64,000 bases of DNA from Chrysogorgia sp. JL179-B06. Its lineage: Eukaryota; Cnidaria; Anthozoa; Scleralcyonacea; Chrysogorgiidae. Within the stretch, counting starts at the first letter, position 1. Each line of letters begins with the position of its first letter. Of the stretch, positions 11,681 through 26,600 are shown piece after piece. Position numbers and translations under genes: made by a program. The stretch covers positions 7,501-71,500 of the forward strand of contig JAYKKM010000339.1 of NCBI GenBank assembly GCA_035772405.1, given 5' to 3'. The notes beneath the pieces were generated by a model. It saw only the letters and a program-made list of their open reading frames with translations. It was not told where the DNA came from and did not search any database.

Positions 11681-14600
11681 CGCTGAGCACGCCTTCAATT
11701 TACATCCAAATGAGACGGGAATCACAGCATTCCAAAGGCCGTGATGAGATCTATCCGATTCCAGAAAATTAAAAAATTGTCCCGGGGGGGGCGACCGACC
11801 TAATATTTTTGAACGCTGAGCACGCCTTCAATTTACATCCAAATGAGACGGGAATCACAGCATTCGAAAGGCCGTGACGAGATCTATCCGATTCCAGAAA
11901 ATTAAAAAATTGTCCCGGGGGGGGCGACCGACCTAATATTTTTGAACGCTGAGCACGCCTTCAATTTACATCCAAATGAGACGGGAATCACAGCATTCGA
12001 AAGGCCGTGACGAGATCTATCCGATTCCAGAAAATTAAAAATTGTCCCGGGGGAGCGACCGACCTAATATTTTTGAAACGCTGAGCACGCCTTCAATTTA
12101 CATCCAAATGAGACGGGAATCACAGCATTCGAAAGGCCGTGACGAGATCTATCCGATTCCAGAAAATTAAAAAATTGTCCCGGGGGGGGCGACCGACCTA
12201 ATATTTTTGAACGCTGAGCACGCCTTCAATTTACATCCAAATGAGACGGGAATCACAGCATTCGAAAGGCCGTGACGAGATCTATCCGATTCCAGAAAAT
12301 TAAAAAATTGTCCCGGGGGGGGCGACCGACCTAATATTTTTGAACGCTGAGCACGCCTTCAATTTACATCCAAATGAGACGGGAATCACAGCATTCCAAA
12401 GGCCGTGATGAGATCTATCCGATTCCAGAAAATTAAAAAATTGTCCCGGGGGGGGGCGACCGACCTAATATTTTTGAACGCTGAGCACGCCTTCAATTTA
12501 CATCCAAATGAGACGGGAATCACAGCATTCGAAAGGCCGTGACGAGATCTATCCGATTCCAGAAAATTAAAAAATTGTCCCGGGGGGGGCGACCGACCTA
12601 ATATTTTTGAACGCTGAGCACGCCTTCAATTTACATCCAAATGAGACGGGAATCACAGCATTCGAAAGGCCGTGACGAGATCTATCCGATTCCAGAAAAT
12701 TAAAAAATTGTCCCGGGGGGGGCGACCGACCTAATATTTTTGAACGCTGAGCACGCCTTCAATTTACATCCAAATGAGACGGGAATCACAGCATTCGAAA
12801 GGCCGTGACGAGATCTATCCGATTCCAGAAAATTAAAAAATTGTCCCGGGGGGGCGAACCGACCTAATATTTTTGAACGCTGAGCACGCCTTCAATTTAG
12901 ATCCAAATGAGACGGGAATCACTGCATTCCAAAGGCCGTGATCAGATCTATCCGATTCCAGAAAATTAAAAAATTGTCCCCGGGGGGGCGACCGACCTAA
13001 TATTTTTGAACGCTGAGCACGCCTTCAATTTACATCCAAATGAGACGGGAATCACAGCATTCGAAAGGCCGTGACGAGATCTTATCCGATTCCAGAAAAT
13101 TAAGAAATTGTCCCGGGGGGGGCGACCGACCTAATATTTTTGAACGCTGAGCACGCCTTCAATTTACATCCAAATGAGACGGGAATCACAGCATTCGAAA
13201 GGCCGTGACGAGATCTATCCGATTCCAGAAAATTAAAAAATTGTCCCGGGGGGGCGACCGACCTAATATTTTTGAACGCTGAGCACGCCTTCAATTTACA
13301 TCCAAATGAGACGGGAATCACAGCATTCCAAAGGCCGTGATCAGATCTATCCGATTCCAGAAAATTAAAAAATTGTCCCGGGGGGGCGACCGACCTAATA
13401 TTTTTGAACGCTGAGCACGCCTTCAATTTACATCCAAATGAGACGGGAATCACAGCATTCGAAAGGCCGTGATCAGATCTATCCGATTCCAGAAAATTAA
13501 AAAATTGTCCCCGGGGGGGCGACCGACCTAATATTTTTGAACGCTGAGCACGCCTTCAATTTACATCCAAATGAGACGGGAATCACAGCATTCCAAAGGC
13601 CGTGATGAGATCTATCCGATTCCAGAAAATTAAAAAATTGTCCCGGGGGGGGCGACCGACCTAATATTTTTGAACGCTGAGCACGCCTTCAATTTACATC
13701 CAAATGAGACGGGAATCACAGCATTCGAAAGGCCGTGACGAGATCTATCCGATTCCAGAAAATTAAAAATTGTCCCGGGGGGGCGACCGACCTAATATTT
13801 ATGAACGCTGAGCACGCCTTCAATTTACATCCAAATGAGACGGGAATCACAGCATTCGAAAGGCCGTGATCAGATCTATCCGATTCCAGAAAATTAAAAA
13901 AATTGTCCCCGGGGGGGCGACCGACCTAATATTTTTGAACGCTGAGCACGCCTTCAATTTACATCCAAATGAGACGGGAATCACAGCATTCCAAAGGCCG
14001 TGATGAGATCTATCCGATTCCAGAAAATTAAAAAATTGTCCCGGGGGGGGCGACCGACCTAATATTTTTGAACGCTGAGCACGCCTTCAATTTACATCCA
14101 AATGAGACGGAATCACAGCATTCGAAAGGCCGTGACGAGATCTATCCGATTCCAGAAAATTAAAAATTGTCCCGGGGGGGCGACCGACCTAATATTTATG
14201 AACGCTGAGCACGCCTTCAATTTACATCCAAATGAGACGGGAATCACAGCATTCGAAAGGCCGTGACGAGATCTATCCGATTCCAGAAAATTAAAAAATT
14301 GTCCCGGGGGGGGCGACCGACCTAATATTTTTGAACGCTGAGCACGCCTTCAATTTACATCCAAATGAGACGGGAATCACAGCATTCGAAAGGCCGTGAC
14401 GAGATCTATCCGATTCCAGAAAATTAAAAAATTGTCCCGGGGGGGGCGACCGACCTAATATTTTTGAACGCTGAGCACGCCTTCAATTTAGATCCAAATG
14501 AGACGGGAATCACAGCATTCCAAAGGCCGTGATCAGATCTATCCGATTCCAGAAAATTAAAAAATTGTCCCCGGGGGGGCGACCGACCTAATATTTTTGA

Positions 14601-17600
14601 ACGCTGAGCACGCCTTTCAATTTACATCCAAATGAGACGGGAATCACAGCATTCCAAAGGCCGTGATGAGATCTATCCGATTCCAGAAAATTAAAAAATT
14701 GTCCCGGGGGGGGCGACCGACCTAATATTTTTGAACGCTGAGCACGCCTTCAATTTACATCCAAATGAGACGGGAATCACAGCATTCGAAAGGCCGTGAC
14801 GAGATCTATCCGATTCCAGAAAATTAAAAAATTGTCCCGGGGGGGGCGACCGACCTAATATTTTTGAACGCTGAGCACGCCTTCAATTTACATCCAAATG
14901 AGACGGGAATCACAGCATTCGAAAGGCCGTGACGAGATCTATCCGATTCCAGAAAATTAAAAATTGTCCCGGGGGGGGGCGACCGACCTAATATTTTTGA
15001 ACGCTGAGCACGCCTTCAATTTACATCCAAATGAGACGGGAATCACAGCATTCGAAAGGCCGTGACGAGATCTATCCGATTCCAGAAAATTAAAAAATTG
15101 TCCCGGGGGGGGCGACCGACCTAATATTTTTGAACGCTGAGCCACGCCTTCAATTTACATCCAAATGAGACGGGAATCACAGCATTCCAAAGGCCGTGAT
15201 CAGATCTATCCGATTCCAGAAAATTAAAAAATTGTCCCCGGGGGGGCGACCGACCTAATATTTTTTGAACGCTGAGCACGCCTTCAATTTACATCCAAAT
15301 GAGACGGGAATCACAGCATTCCAAAGGCCGTGATCAGATCTATCCGATTCCAGAAAATTAAAAAATTGTCCCCGGGGGGGCGACCGACCTAATATTTTTG
15401 AACGCTGAGCACGCCTTCAATTTACATCCAAATGAGACGGGAATCACAGCATTCCAAAGGCCGTGATCAGATCTATCCGATTCCAGAAAATTAAAAAATT
15501 GTCCCGGGGGGGGCGACCGACCTAATATTTTTGAACGCTGAGCACGCCTTCAATTTACATCCAAATGAGACGGGAATCACAGCATTCGAAAGGCCGTGAC
15601 GAGATCTATCCGATTCCAGAAAATTAAAAAATTGTCCCGGGGGGGGCGACCGACCTAATATTTTTGAACGCTGAGCACGCCTTCAATTTACATCCAAATG
15701 AGACGGGAATCACAGCATTCGAAAGGCCGTGACGAGATCTATCCGATTCCAGAAAATTAAAAAATTGTCCCGGGGGGGCGACCGACCTAATATTTTTGAA
15801 CGCTGAGCACGCCTTCAATTTACATCCAAATGAGACGGGAATCACAGCATTCGAAAGGCCGTGACGAGATCTATCCGATTCCAGAAAATTAAAAAATTGT
15901 CCCGGGGGGGCGACCGACCTAATATTTTTGAACGCTGAGCACGCCTTCAATTTACATCCAAATGAGACGGGAATCACAGCATTCCAAAGGCCGTGATCAG
16001 ATCTATCCGATTCCAGAAAATTAAAAAATTGTCCCCGGGGGGGCGACCGACCTAATATTTTTGAACGCTGAGCACGCCTTCAATTTACATCCAAATGAGA
16101 CGGGAATCACAGCATTCGAAAGGCCGTGACGAGATCTATCGGATTCCAGAAAATTAAAAAATTGTCCCGGGGGGGGCGACCGACCTAATATTTTTGAACG
16201 CTGAGCACGCCTTCAATTTACATCCAAATGAGACGGGAATCACAGCATTCCAAAGGCCGTGATCAGATCTATCCGATTCCAGAAAATTAAAAAATTGTCC
16301 CCGGGGGGGCGACCGACCTAATATTTTTGAACGCTGAGCACGCCTTCAATTTACATCCAAATGAGACGGGAATCACAGCATTCCAAAGGCCGTGATGAGA
16401 TCTATCCGATTCCAGAAAATTAAAAAATTGTCCCGGGGGGGGCGACCGACCTAATATTTTTGAACGCTGAGCACGCCTTCAATTTACATCCAAATGAGAC
16501 GGGAATCACAGCATTCGAAAGGCCGTGACGAGATCTATCGGATTCCAGAAAATTAAAAAATTGTCCCGGGGGGGCGACCGACCTAATATTTTTGAACGCT
16601 GAGCACGCCTTCAATTTACATCCAAATGAGACGGGAATCACAGCATTCCAAAGGCCGTGATCAGATCTATCCGATTCCAGAAAATTAAAAAATTGTCCCC
16701 GGGGGGCGACCGACCTAATATTTTTGAACGCTGAGCACGCCTTCAATTTACATCCAAATGAGACGGGAATCACAGCATTCCAAAGGCCGTGATGAGATCT
16801 ATCCGATTCCAGAAAATTAAAAAATTGTCCCGGGGGGGGCGACCGACCTAATATTTTTGAACGCTGAGCACGCCTTCAATTTACATCCAAATGAGACGGG
16901 AATCACAGCATTCGAAAGGCCGTGACGAGATCTATCGGATTCCAGAAAATTAAAAAATTGTCCCGGGGGGGGCGACCGACCTAATATTTTTGAACGCTGA
17001 GCACGCCTTCAATTTACATCCAAATGAGACGGGAATCACAGCATTCCAAAGGCCGTGATCAGATCTATCCGATTCCAGAAAATTAAAAAATTGTCCCGGG
17101 GGGGGCGACCGACCTAATATTTTTGAACGCTGAGCACGCCTTCAATTTACATCCAAATGAGACGGGAATCACAGCATTCCAAAGGCCGTGATCAGATCTA
17201 TCCGATTCCAGAAAATTAAAAAATTGTCCCCGGGGGGGCGACCGACCTAATATTTTTGAACGCTGAGCACGCCTTCAATTTACATCCAAATGAGACGGGA
17301 ATCACAGCATTCCAAAGGCCGTGATCAGATCTATCCGATTCCAGAAAATTAAAAAATTGTCCCCGGGGGGGCGACCGACCTAATATTTTTGAACGCTGAG
17401 CACGCCTTCAATTTACATCCAAATGAGACGGGAATCACAGCATTCCAAAGGCCGTGATCAGATCTATCCGATTCCAGAAAATTAAAAAATTGTCCCGGGG
17501 GGGGCGACCGACCTAATATTTTTGAACGCTGAGCACGCCTTCAATTTACATCCAAATGAGACGGGAATCACAGCATTCGAAAGGCCGTGACGGAGATCTA

Positions 17601-20600
17601 TCCGATTCCAGAAAATTAAAAAATTGTCCCGGGGGGGGCGACCGACCTAATATTTTTGAACGCTGAGCACGCCTTCAATTTACATCCAAATGAGACGGGA
17701 ATCACAGCATTCGAAAGGCCGTGACGAGATCTATCCGATTCCAGAAAATTAAAAAATTGTCCCCGGGGGGGCGACCGACCTAATATTTTTGAACGCTGAG
17801 CACGCCTTCAATTTACATCCAAATGAGACGGGAATCACAGCATTCCAAAGGCCGTGATGAGATCTATCCGATTCCAGAAAATTAAAAAATTGTCCCGGGG
17901 GGGGCGACCGACCTAATATTTTTGAACGCTGAGCACGCCTTCAATTTACATCCAAATGAGACGGGAATCACAGCATTCGAAAGGCCGTGACGAGATCTAT
18001 CCGATTCCAGAAAATTAAAAATTGTCCCGGGGGGGCGACCGACCTAATATTTTTGAACGCTGAGCACGCCTTCAATTTACATCCAAATGAGACGGGAATC
18101 ACAGCATTCGAAAGGCCGTGACGAGATCTATCCGATTCCAGAAAATTAAAAAATTGTCCCGGGGGGGGCGACCAACCTAATATTTTTGAACGCTGAGCAC
18201 GCCTTCAATTTACATCCAAATGAGACGGGAATCACAGCATTCGAAAGGCCGTGACGAGATCTATCCGATTCCAGAAAATTAAGAAATTGTCCCGGGGGGG
18301 GCGACCGACCTAATATTTTTGAACGCTGAGCACGCCTTCAATTTACATCCAAATGAGACGGGAATCACAGCATTCGAAAGGCCGTGACGAGATCTATCCG
18401 ATTCCAGAAAATTAAAAAATTGTCCCGGGGGGGGCGACCGACCTAATATTTTTGAACGCTGAGCACGCCTTCAATTTACATCCAAATGAGACGGGAATCA
18501 CAGCATTCGAAAGGCCGTGACGAGATCTATCGGATTCCAGAAAATTAAAAAATTGTCCCGGGGGGGGCGACCGACCTAATATTTTTGAACGCTGAGCACG
18601 CCTTCAATTTACATCCAAATGAGACGGGAATCACAGCATTCCAAAGGCCGTGATCAGATCTATCCGATTCCAGAAAATTAAAAAATTGTCCCCGGGGGGG
18701 CGACCGACCTAATATTTTTGAACGCTGAGCACGCCTTCAATTTACATCCAAATGAGACGGGAATCACAGCATTCCAAAGGCCGTGATGAGATCTATCCGA
18801 TTCCAGAAAATTAAAAAATTGTCCCGGGGGGGCGACCGACCTAATATTTTTGAACGCTGAGCACGCCTTCAATTTACATCCAAATGAGACGGGAATCACA
18901 GCATTCGAAAGGCCGTGACGAGATCTATCGGATTCCAGAAAATTAAAAAATTGTCCCGGGGGGGGCGACCGACCTAATATTTTTGAACGCTGAGCACGCC
19001 TTCAATTTACATCCAAATGAGACGGGAATCACAGCATTCCAAAGGCCGTGATCAGATCTATCGGATTCCAGAAAATTAAAAAATTGTCCCGGGGGGGGCG
19101 ACCGACCTAATATTTTTGAACGCTGAGCACGCCTTCAATTTACATCCAAATGAGACGGGAATCACAGCATTCGAAAGGCCGTGACGAGATCTATCGGATT
19201 CCAGAAAATTAAAAAATTGTCCCGGGGGGGGCGACCGACCTAATATTTTTGAACGCTGAGCACGCCTTCAATTTACATCCAAATGAGACGGGAATCACAG
19301 CATTCCAAAGGCCGTGATCAGATCTATCCGATTCCAGAAAATTAAAAAATTGTCCCCGGGGGGGCGACCGACCTAATATTTTTGAACGCTGAGCACGCCT
19401 TCAATTTACATCCAAATGAGACGGGAATCACAGCATTCCAAAGGCCGTGATGAGATCTATCCGATTCCAGAAAATTAAAAAATTGTCCCGGGGGGGGCAA
19501 CCGACCTAATATTTTTGAACGCTGAGCACGCCTTCAATTTACATCCAAATGAGACGGGAATCACAGCATTCGAAAGGCCGTGACGAGATCTATCCGATTC
19601 CAGAAAAATTAAAAAATTGTCCCGGGGGGGCGACCAACCTAATATTTTTGAACGCTGAGCACGCCTTCAATTTACATCCAAATGAGACGGGAATCACAGC
19701 ATTCGAAAGGCCGTGACGAGATCTATCCGATTCCAGAAAATTAAGAAATTGTCCCGGGGGGGGCGACCGACCTAATATTTTTGAACGCTGAGCACGCCTT
19801 CAATTTACATCCAAATGAGACGGGAATCACAGCATTCGAAAGGCCGTGACGAGATCTATCCGATTCCAGAAAATTAAAAAATTGTCCCGGGGGGGGCGAC
19901 CGACCTAATATTTTTGAACGCTGAGCACGCCTTCAATTTACATCCAAATGAGACGGGAATCACAGCATTCGAAAGGCCGTGACGAGATCTATCGGATTCC
20001 AGAAAATTAAAAAATTGTCCCGGGGGGGGCGACCGACCTAATATTTTTGAACGCTGAGCACGCCTTCAATTTACATCCAAATGAGACGGGAATCACAGCA
20101 TTCGAAAGGCCGTGACGAGATCTATCGGATTCCAGAAAATTAAAAAATTGTCCCGGGGGGGGCGACCGACCTAATATTTTTGAACGCTGAGCACGCCTTC
20201 AATTTACATCCAAATGAGACGGGAATCACAGCATTCCAAAGGCCGTGATCAGATCTATCCGATTCCAGAAAATTAAAAAATTGTCCCGGGGGGGCGACCG
20301 ACCTAATATTTTTGAACGCTGAGCACGCCTTCAATTTACATCCAAATGAGACGGGAATCACAGCATTCGAAAGGCCGTGACGAGATCTATCCGATTCCAG
20401 AAAATTAAAAAATTGTCCCGGGGGGGGCGACCGACCTAATATTTTTGAACGCTGAGCACGCCTTCAATTTACATCCAAATGAGACGGGAATCACAGCATT
20501 CCAAAGGCCGTGATGAGATCTATCCGATTCCAGAAAATTAAAAAATTGTCCCGGGGGGGGCGACCGACCTAATATTTTTGAACGCTGAGCACGCCTTCAA

Positions 20601-23600
20601 TTTACATCCAAATGAGACGGGAATCACAGCATTCGAAAGGCCGTGACGAGATCTATCCGATTCCAGAAAATTAAAAATTGTCCCGGGGGGGCGACCGACC
20701 TAATATTTTTGAACGCTGAGCACGCCTTCAATTTACATCCAAATGAGACGGGAATCACAGCATTCCAAAGGCCGTGATCAGATCTATCCGATTCCAGAAA
20801 ATTAAAAAATTGTCCCCGGGGGGGCGACCGACCTAATATTTTTGAACGCTGAGCACGCCTTCAATTTACATCCAAATGAGACGGGAATCACAGCATTCCA
20901 AAGGCCGTGATGAGATCTATCCGATTCCAGAAAATTAAAAAATTGTCCCCGGGGGGGCGACCGACCTAATATTTTTGAACGCTGAGCACGCCTTCAATTT
21001 ACATCCAAATGAGACGGGAATCACAGCATTCCAAAGGCCGTGATGAGATCTATCCGATTCCAGAAAATTAAAAAATTGTCCCGGGGGGGGCGACCGACCT
21101 AATATTTTTTGAACGCTGAGCACGCCTTCAATTTACATCCAAATGAGACGGGAATCACAAGCATTCGAAAGGCCGTGACGAGATCTATCGGATTCCAGAA
21201 AATTAAAAAATTGTCCCGGGGGGGGCGACCGACCTAATATTTTTGAACGCTGAGCACGCCTTCAATTTACATCCAAATGAGACGGGAATCACAGCATTCC
21301 AAAGGCCGTGATCAGATCTATCCGATTCCAGAAAATTAAAAAATTGTCCCCGGGGGGGCGACCGACCTAATATTTTTGAACGCTGAGCACGCCTTCAATT
21401 TACATCCAAATGAGACGGGAATCACAGCATTCGAAAGGCCGTGACGAGATCTATCCGATTCCAGAAAATTAAAAATTGTCCCGGGGGGGCGACCGACCTA
21501 ATATTTTTGAACGCTGAGCACGCCTTCAATTTACATCCAAATGAGACGGGAATCACAGCATTCGAAAGGCCGTGACGAGATCTATCCGATTCCAGAAAAT
21601 TAAAAAATTGTCCCGGGGGGGGCGACCGACCTAATATTTTTGAACGCTGAGCACGCCTTCAATTTACATCCAAATGAGACGGGAATCACAGCATTCGAAA
21701 GGCCGTGACGAGATCTATCGGATTCCAGAAAATTAAAAAATTGTCCCGGGGGGGGCGACCGACCTAATATTTTTGAACGCTGAGCACGCCTTCAATTTAC
21801 ATCCAAATGAGACGGGAATCACAGCATTCCCAAAGGCCGTGATCAGATCTATCCGATTCCAGAAAATTAAAAAATTGTCCCGGGGGGGGCGAACCGACCT
21901 AATATTTTTGAACGCTGAGCACGCCTTCAATTTACATCCAAATGAGACGGGAATCACAGCATTCGAAAGGCCGTGACGAGATCTATCCGATTCCAGAAAA
22001 TTAAAAAATTGTCCCGGGGGGGCGACCGACCTAATATTTTTGAACGCTGAGCACGCCTTCAATTTACATCCAAATGAGACGGGAATCACAGCATTCGAAA
22101 GGCCGTGACGAGATCTATCCGATTCCAGAAAATTAAAAAATTGTCCCGGGGGGGGCGACCGACCTAATATTTTTTGAACGCTGAGCACGCCTTCAATTTA
22201 CATCCAAATGAGACGGGAATCACAGCATTCGAAAGGCCGTGACGAGATCTATCGGATTCCAGAAAATTAAAAAATTGTCCCGGGGGGGCGACCGACCTAA
22301 TATTTTTGAACGCTGAGCACGCCTTCAATTTACATCCAAATGAGACGGGAATCACAGCATTCGAAAGGCCGTGACGAGATCTATCGGATTCCAGAAAATT
22401 AAAAAATTGTCCCGGGGGGGGCGACCGACCTAATATTTTTGAACGCTGAGCACGCCTTCAATTTACATCCAAATGAGACGGGAATCACAGCATTCCAAAG
22501 GCCGTGATGAGATCTATCCGATTCCAGAAAATTAAAAAATTGTCCCCGGGGGGGCGACCGACCTAATATTTTTGAACGCTGAGCACGCCTTCAATTTACA
22601 TCCAAATGAGACGGGAATCACAGCATTCCAAAGGCCGTGATGAGATCTATCCGATTCCAGGAAAATTAAAAAATTGTCCCGGGGGGGCGACCGACCTAAT
22701 ATTTTTGAACGCTGAGCACGCCTTCAATTTACATCCAAATGAGACGGGAATCACAGCATTCGAAAGGCCGTGACGAGATCTATCGGATTCCAGAAAATTA
22801 AAAAATTGTCCCGGGGGGGGCGACCGACCTAATATTTTTGAACGCTGAGCAGCACGCCTTCAATTTACATCCAAATGAGACGGGAATCACAGCATTCCAA
22901 AGGCCGTGATCAGATCTATCCGATTCCAGAAAATTAAAAAATTGTCCCCGGGGGGGCGACCGACCTAATATTTTTGAACGCTGAGCACGCCTTCAATTTA
23001 CATCCAAAATGAGACGGGAATCACAGCATTCGAAAGGCCGTGACGAGATCTATCCGATTCCAGAAAATTAAAAAATTGTCCCGGGGGGCGACCGACCTAA
23101 TATTTTTGAACGCTGAGCACGCCTTCAATTTACATCCAAATGAGACGGGAATCACAGCATTCGAAAGGCCGTGATCAGATCTATCCGATTCCAGAAAATT
23201 ATAAAATTGTCCCGGGGGGGGCGACCGACCTAATATTTTTGAACGCTGAGCACGCCTTCAATTTACATCCAAATGAGACGGGAATCACAGCATTCGAAAG
23301 GCCGTGACGAGATCTATCCGATTCCAGAAAATTAAAAAATTGTCCCGGGGGGGCGACCGACCTAATATTTTTGAACGCTGAGCACGCCTTCAATTTACAT
23401 CCAAATGAGACGGGAATCACAGCATTCGAAAGGCCGTGACGAGATCTATCCGATTCCAGAAAATTAAAAAATTGTCCCCGGGGGGGCGACCGACCTAATA
23501 TTTTTGAACGCTGAGCACGCCTTCAATTTACATCCAAATGAGACGGGAATCACAGCATTCGAAAGGCCGTGACGAGATCTATCCGATTCCAGAAAATTAA

Positions 23601-26600
23601 AAAATTGTCCCGGGGGGGGCGACCGACCTAATATTTTTGAAACGCTGAGCACGCCTTCAATTTACATCCAAATGAGACGGGAATCACAGCATTCGAAAGG
23701 CCGTGACGAGATCTATCCGATTCCAGAAAATTAAAAAATTGTCCCGGGGGGGGCGACCGACCTAATATTTTTGAACGCTGAGCACGCCTTCAATTTACAT
23801 CCAAATGAGACGGGAATCACAGCATTCGAAAGGCCGTGACGAGATCTATCGGATTCCAGAAAATTAAAAAAATTGTCCCGGGGGGGCGACCGACCTAATA
23901 TTTTTGAACGCTGAGCACGCCTTCAATTTACATCCAAATGAGACGGGAATCACAGCATTCCAAAGGCCGTGATGAGATCTATCCGATTCCAGAAAATTAA
24001 AAAATTGTCCCGGGGGGGGCGACCGACCTAATATTTTTGAACGCTGAGCACGCCTTCAATTTACATCCAAATGAGACGGGAATCACAGCATTCGAAAGGC
24101 CGTGACGAGATCTATCCGATTCCAGAAAATTAAAAAATTGTCCCGGGGGGGGGCGAACCGACCTAATATTTTTGAACGCTGAGCACGCCTTCAATTTACA
24201 TCCAAATGAGACGGGAATCACAGCATTCGAAAGGCCGTGACGAGATCTATCCGATTCCAGAAAATTAAAAAATTGTCCCGGGGGGGGCGACCGACCTAAT
24301 ATTTTTGAACGCTGAGCACGCCTTCAATTTACATCCAAATGAGACGGGAATCACAGCATTCCAAAGGCCGTGATGAGATCTATCCGATTCCAGAAAATTA
24401 AAAAATTGTCCCGGGGGGGGCGACCGACCTAATATTTTTGAACGCTGAGCACGCCTTCAATTTACATCCAAATGAGACGGGAATCACAGCATTCGAAAGG
24501 CCGTGACGAGATCTATCCGATTCCAGAAAATTAAAAAATTGTCCCGGGGGGGCGACCGACCTAATATTTTTGAACGCTGAGCACGCCTTCAATTTACATC
24601 CAAATGAGACGGGAATCACAGCATTCGAAAGGCCGTGACGAGATCTATCCGATTCCAGAAAATTAAAAAATTGTCCCGGGGGGGGCGACCGACCTAATAT
24701 TTTTGAACGCTGAGCACGCCTTCAATTTACATCCAAATGAGACGGGAATCACAGCATTCCAAAGGCCGTGATGAGATCTATCCGATTCCAGAAAATTAAA
24801 AAAATTGTCCCGGGGGGGCGACCGACCTAATATTTTTGAACGCTGAGCAACGCCTTCAATTTACATCCAAATGAGACGGGAATCACAGCATTCCAAAGGC
24901 CGTGATCAGATCTATCCGATTCCAGAAAATTAAAAATTGTCCCGGGGGGGCGACCGACCTAATATTTTTGAACGCTGAGGCACGCCTTCAATTTACATCC
25001 AAATGAGACGGGAATCACAGCATTCGAAAGGCCGTGACGAGATCTATCCGATTCCAGAAAATTAAAAAATTGTCCCGGGGGGGGGGCGACCGACCTAATA
25101 TTTTTGAACGCTGAGCACGCCTTCAATTTACATCCAAATGAGACGGGAATCACAGCATTCGAAAGGCCGTGACGAGATCTATCCGATTCCAGAAAATTAA
25201 AAAATTGTCCCGGGGGGGGCGACCGACCTAATATTTTTGAACGCTGAGCACGCCTTCAATTTACATTCCAAATGAGACGGGAATCACAGCATTCCAAAGG
25301 CCGTGATCAGATCTATCCGATTCCAGAAAATTAAAAAATTGTCCCGGGGGGGCGACCGACCTAATATTTTTGAACGCTGAGCACGCCTTCAATTTACATC
25401 CAAATGAGACGGGAATCACAGCATTCCAAAGGCCGTGATGAGATCTATCCGATTCCAGAAAATTAAAAAATTGTCCCGGGGGGGGCGACCGACCTAATAT
25501 TTTTGAACGCTGAGCACGCCTTCAATTTACATCCAAATGAGACGGGAATCACAGCATTCGAAAGGCCGTGACGAGATCTATCGGATTCCAGAAAATTAAA
25601 AAATTGTCCCGGGGGGGGCGACCGACCTAATATTTTTGAACGCTGAGCACGCCTTCAATTTACATCCAAATGAGACGGGAATCACAGCATTCGAAAGGCC
25701 GTGACGAGATCTATCCGATTCCAGAAAATTAAAAAATTGTCCCGGGGGGGGCGACCGACCTAATATTTTTGAACGCTGAGCACGCCTTCAATTTACATCC
25801 AAATGAGACGGGAATCACAGCATTCGAAAGGCCGTGACGAGATCTATCCGATTCCAGAAAATTAAAAAATTGTCCCGGGGGGGCGACCGACCTAATATTT
25901 TTGAACGCTGAGCACGCCTTCAATTTACATCCAAATGAGACGGGAATCACAGCATTCGAAAGGCCGTGACGAGATCTATCCGATTCCAGAAAATTAAAAA
26001 ATTGTCCCGGGGGGGGCGACCGACCTAATATTTTTGAACGCTGAGCACGCCTTCAATTTACATCCAAATGAGACGGGAATCACAGCATTCGAAAGGCCGT
26101 GACGAGATCTATCCGATTCCAGAAAATTAAAAAATTGTCCCGGGGGGGGCGACCGACCTAATATTTTTGAACGCTGAGCACGCCTTCAATTTACATCCAA
26201 ATGAGACGGGAATCACAGCATTCGAAAGGCCGTGACGAGATCTATCCGATTCCAGAAAATTAAAAAATTGTCCCGGGGGGGCGACCGACCTAATATTTTT
26301 GAACGCTGAGCACGCCTTCAATTTACATCCAAATGAGACGGGAATCACAGCATTCGAAAGGCCGTGACGAGATCTATCCGATTCCAGAAAATTAAAAAAT
26401 TGTCCCGGGGGGGCGACCGACCTAATATTTTTGAACGCTGAGCACGCCTTCAATTTACATCCAAATGAGACGGGAATCACAGCATTCGAAAGGCCGTGAC
26501 GAGATCTATCCGATTCCAGAAAATTAAAAAATTGTCCCGGGGGGGGCGACCGACCTAATATTTTTGAACGCTGAGCACGCCTTCAATTTACATCCAAATG

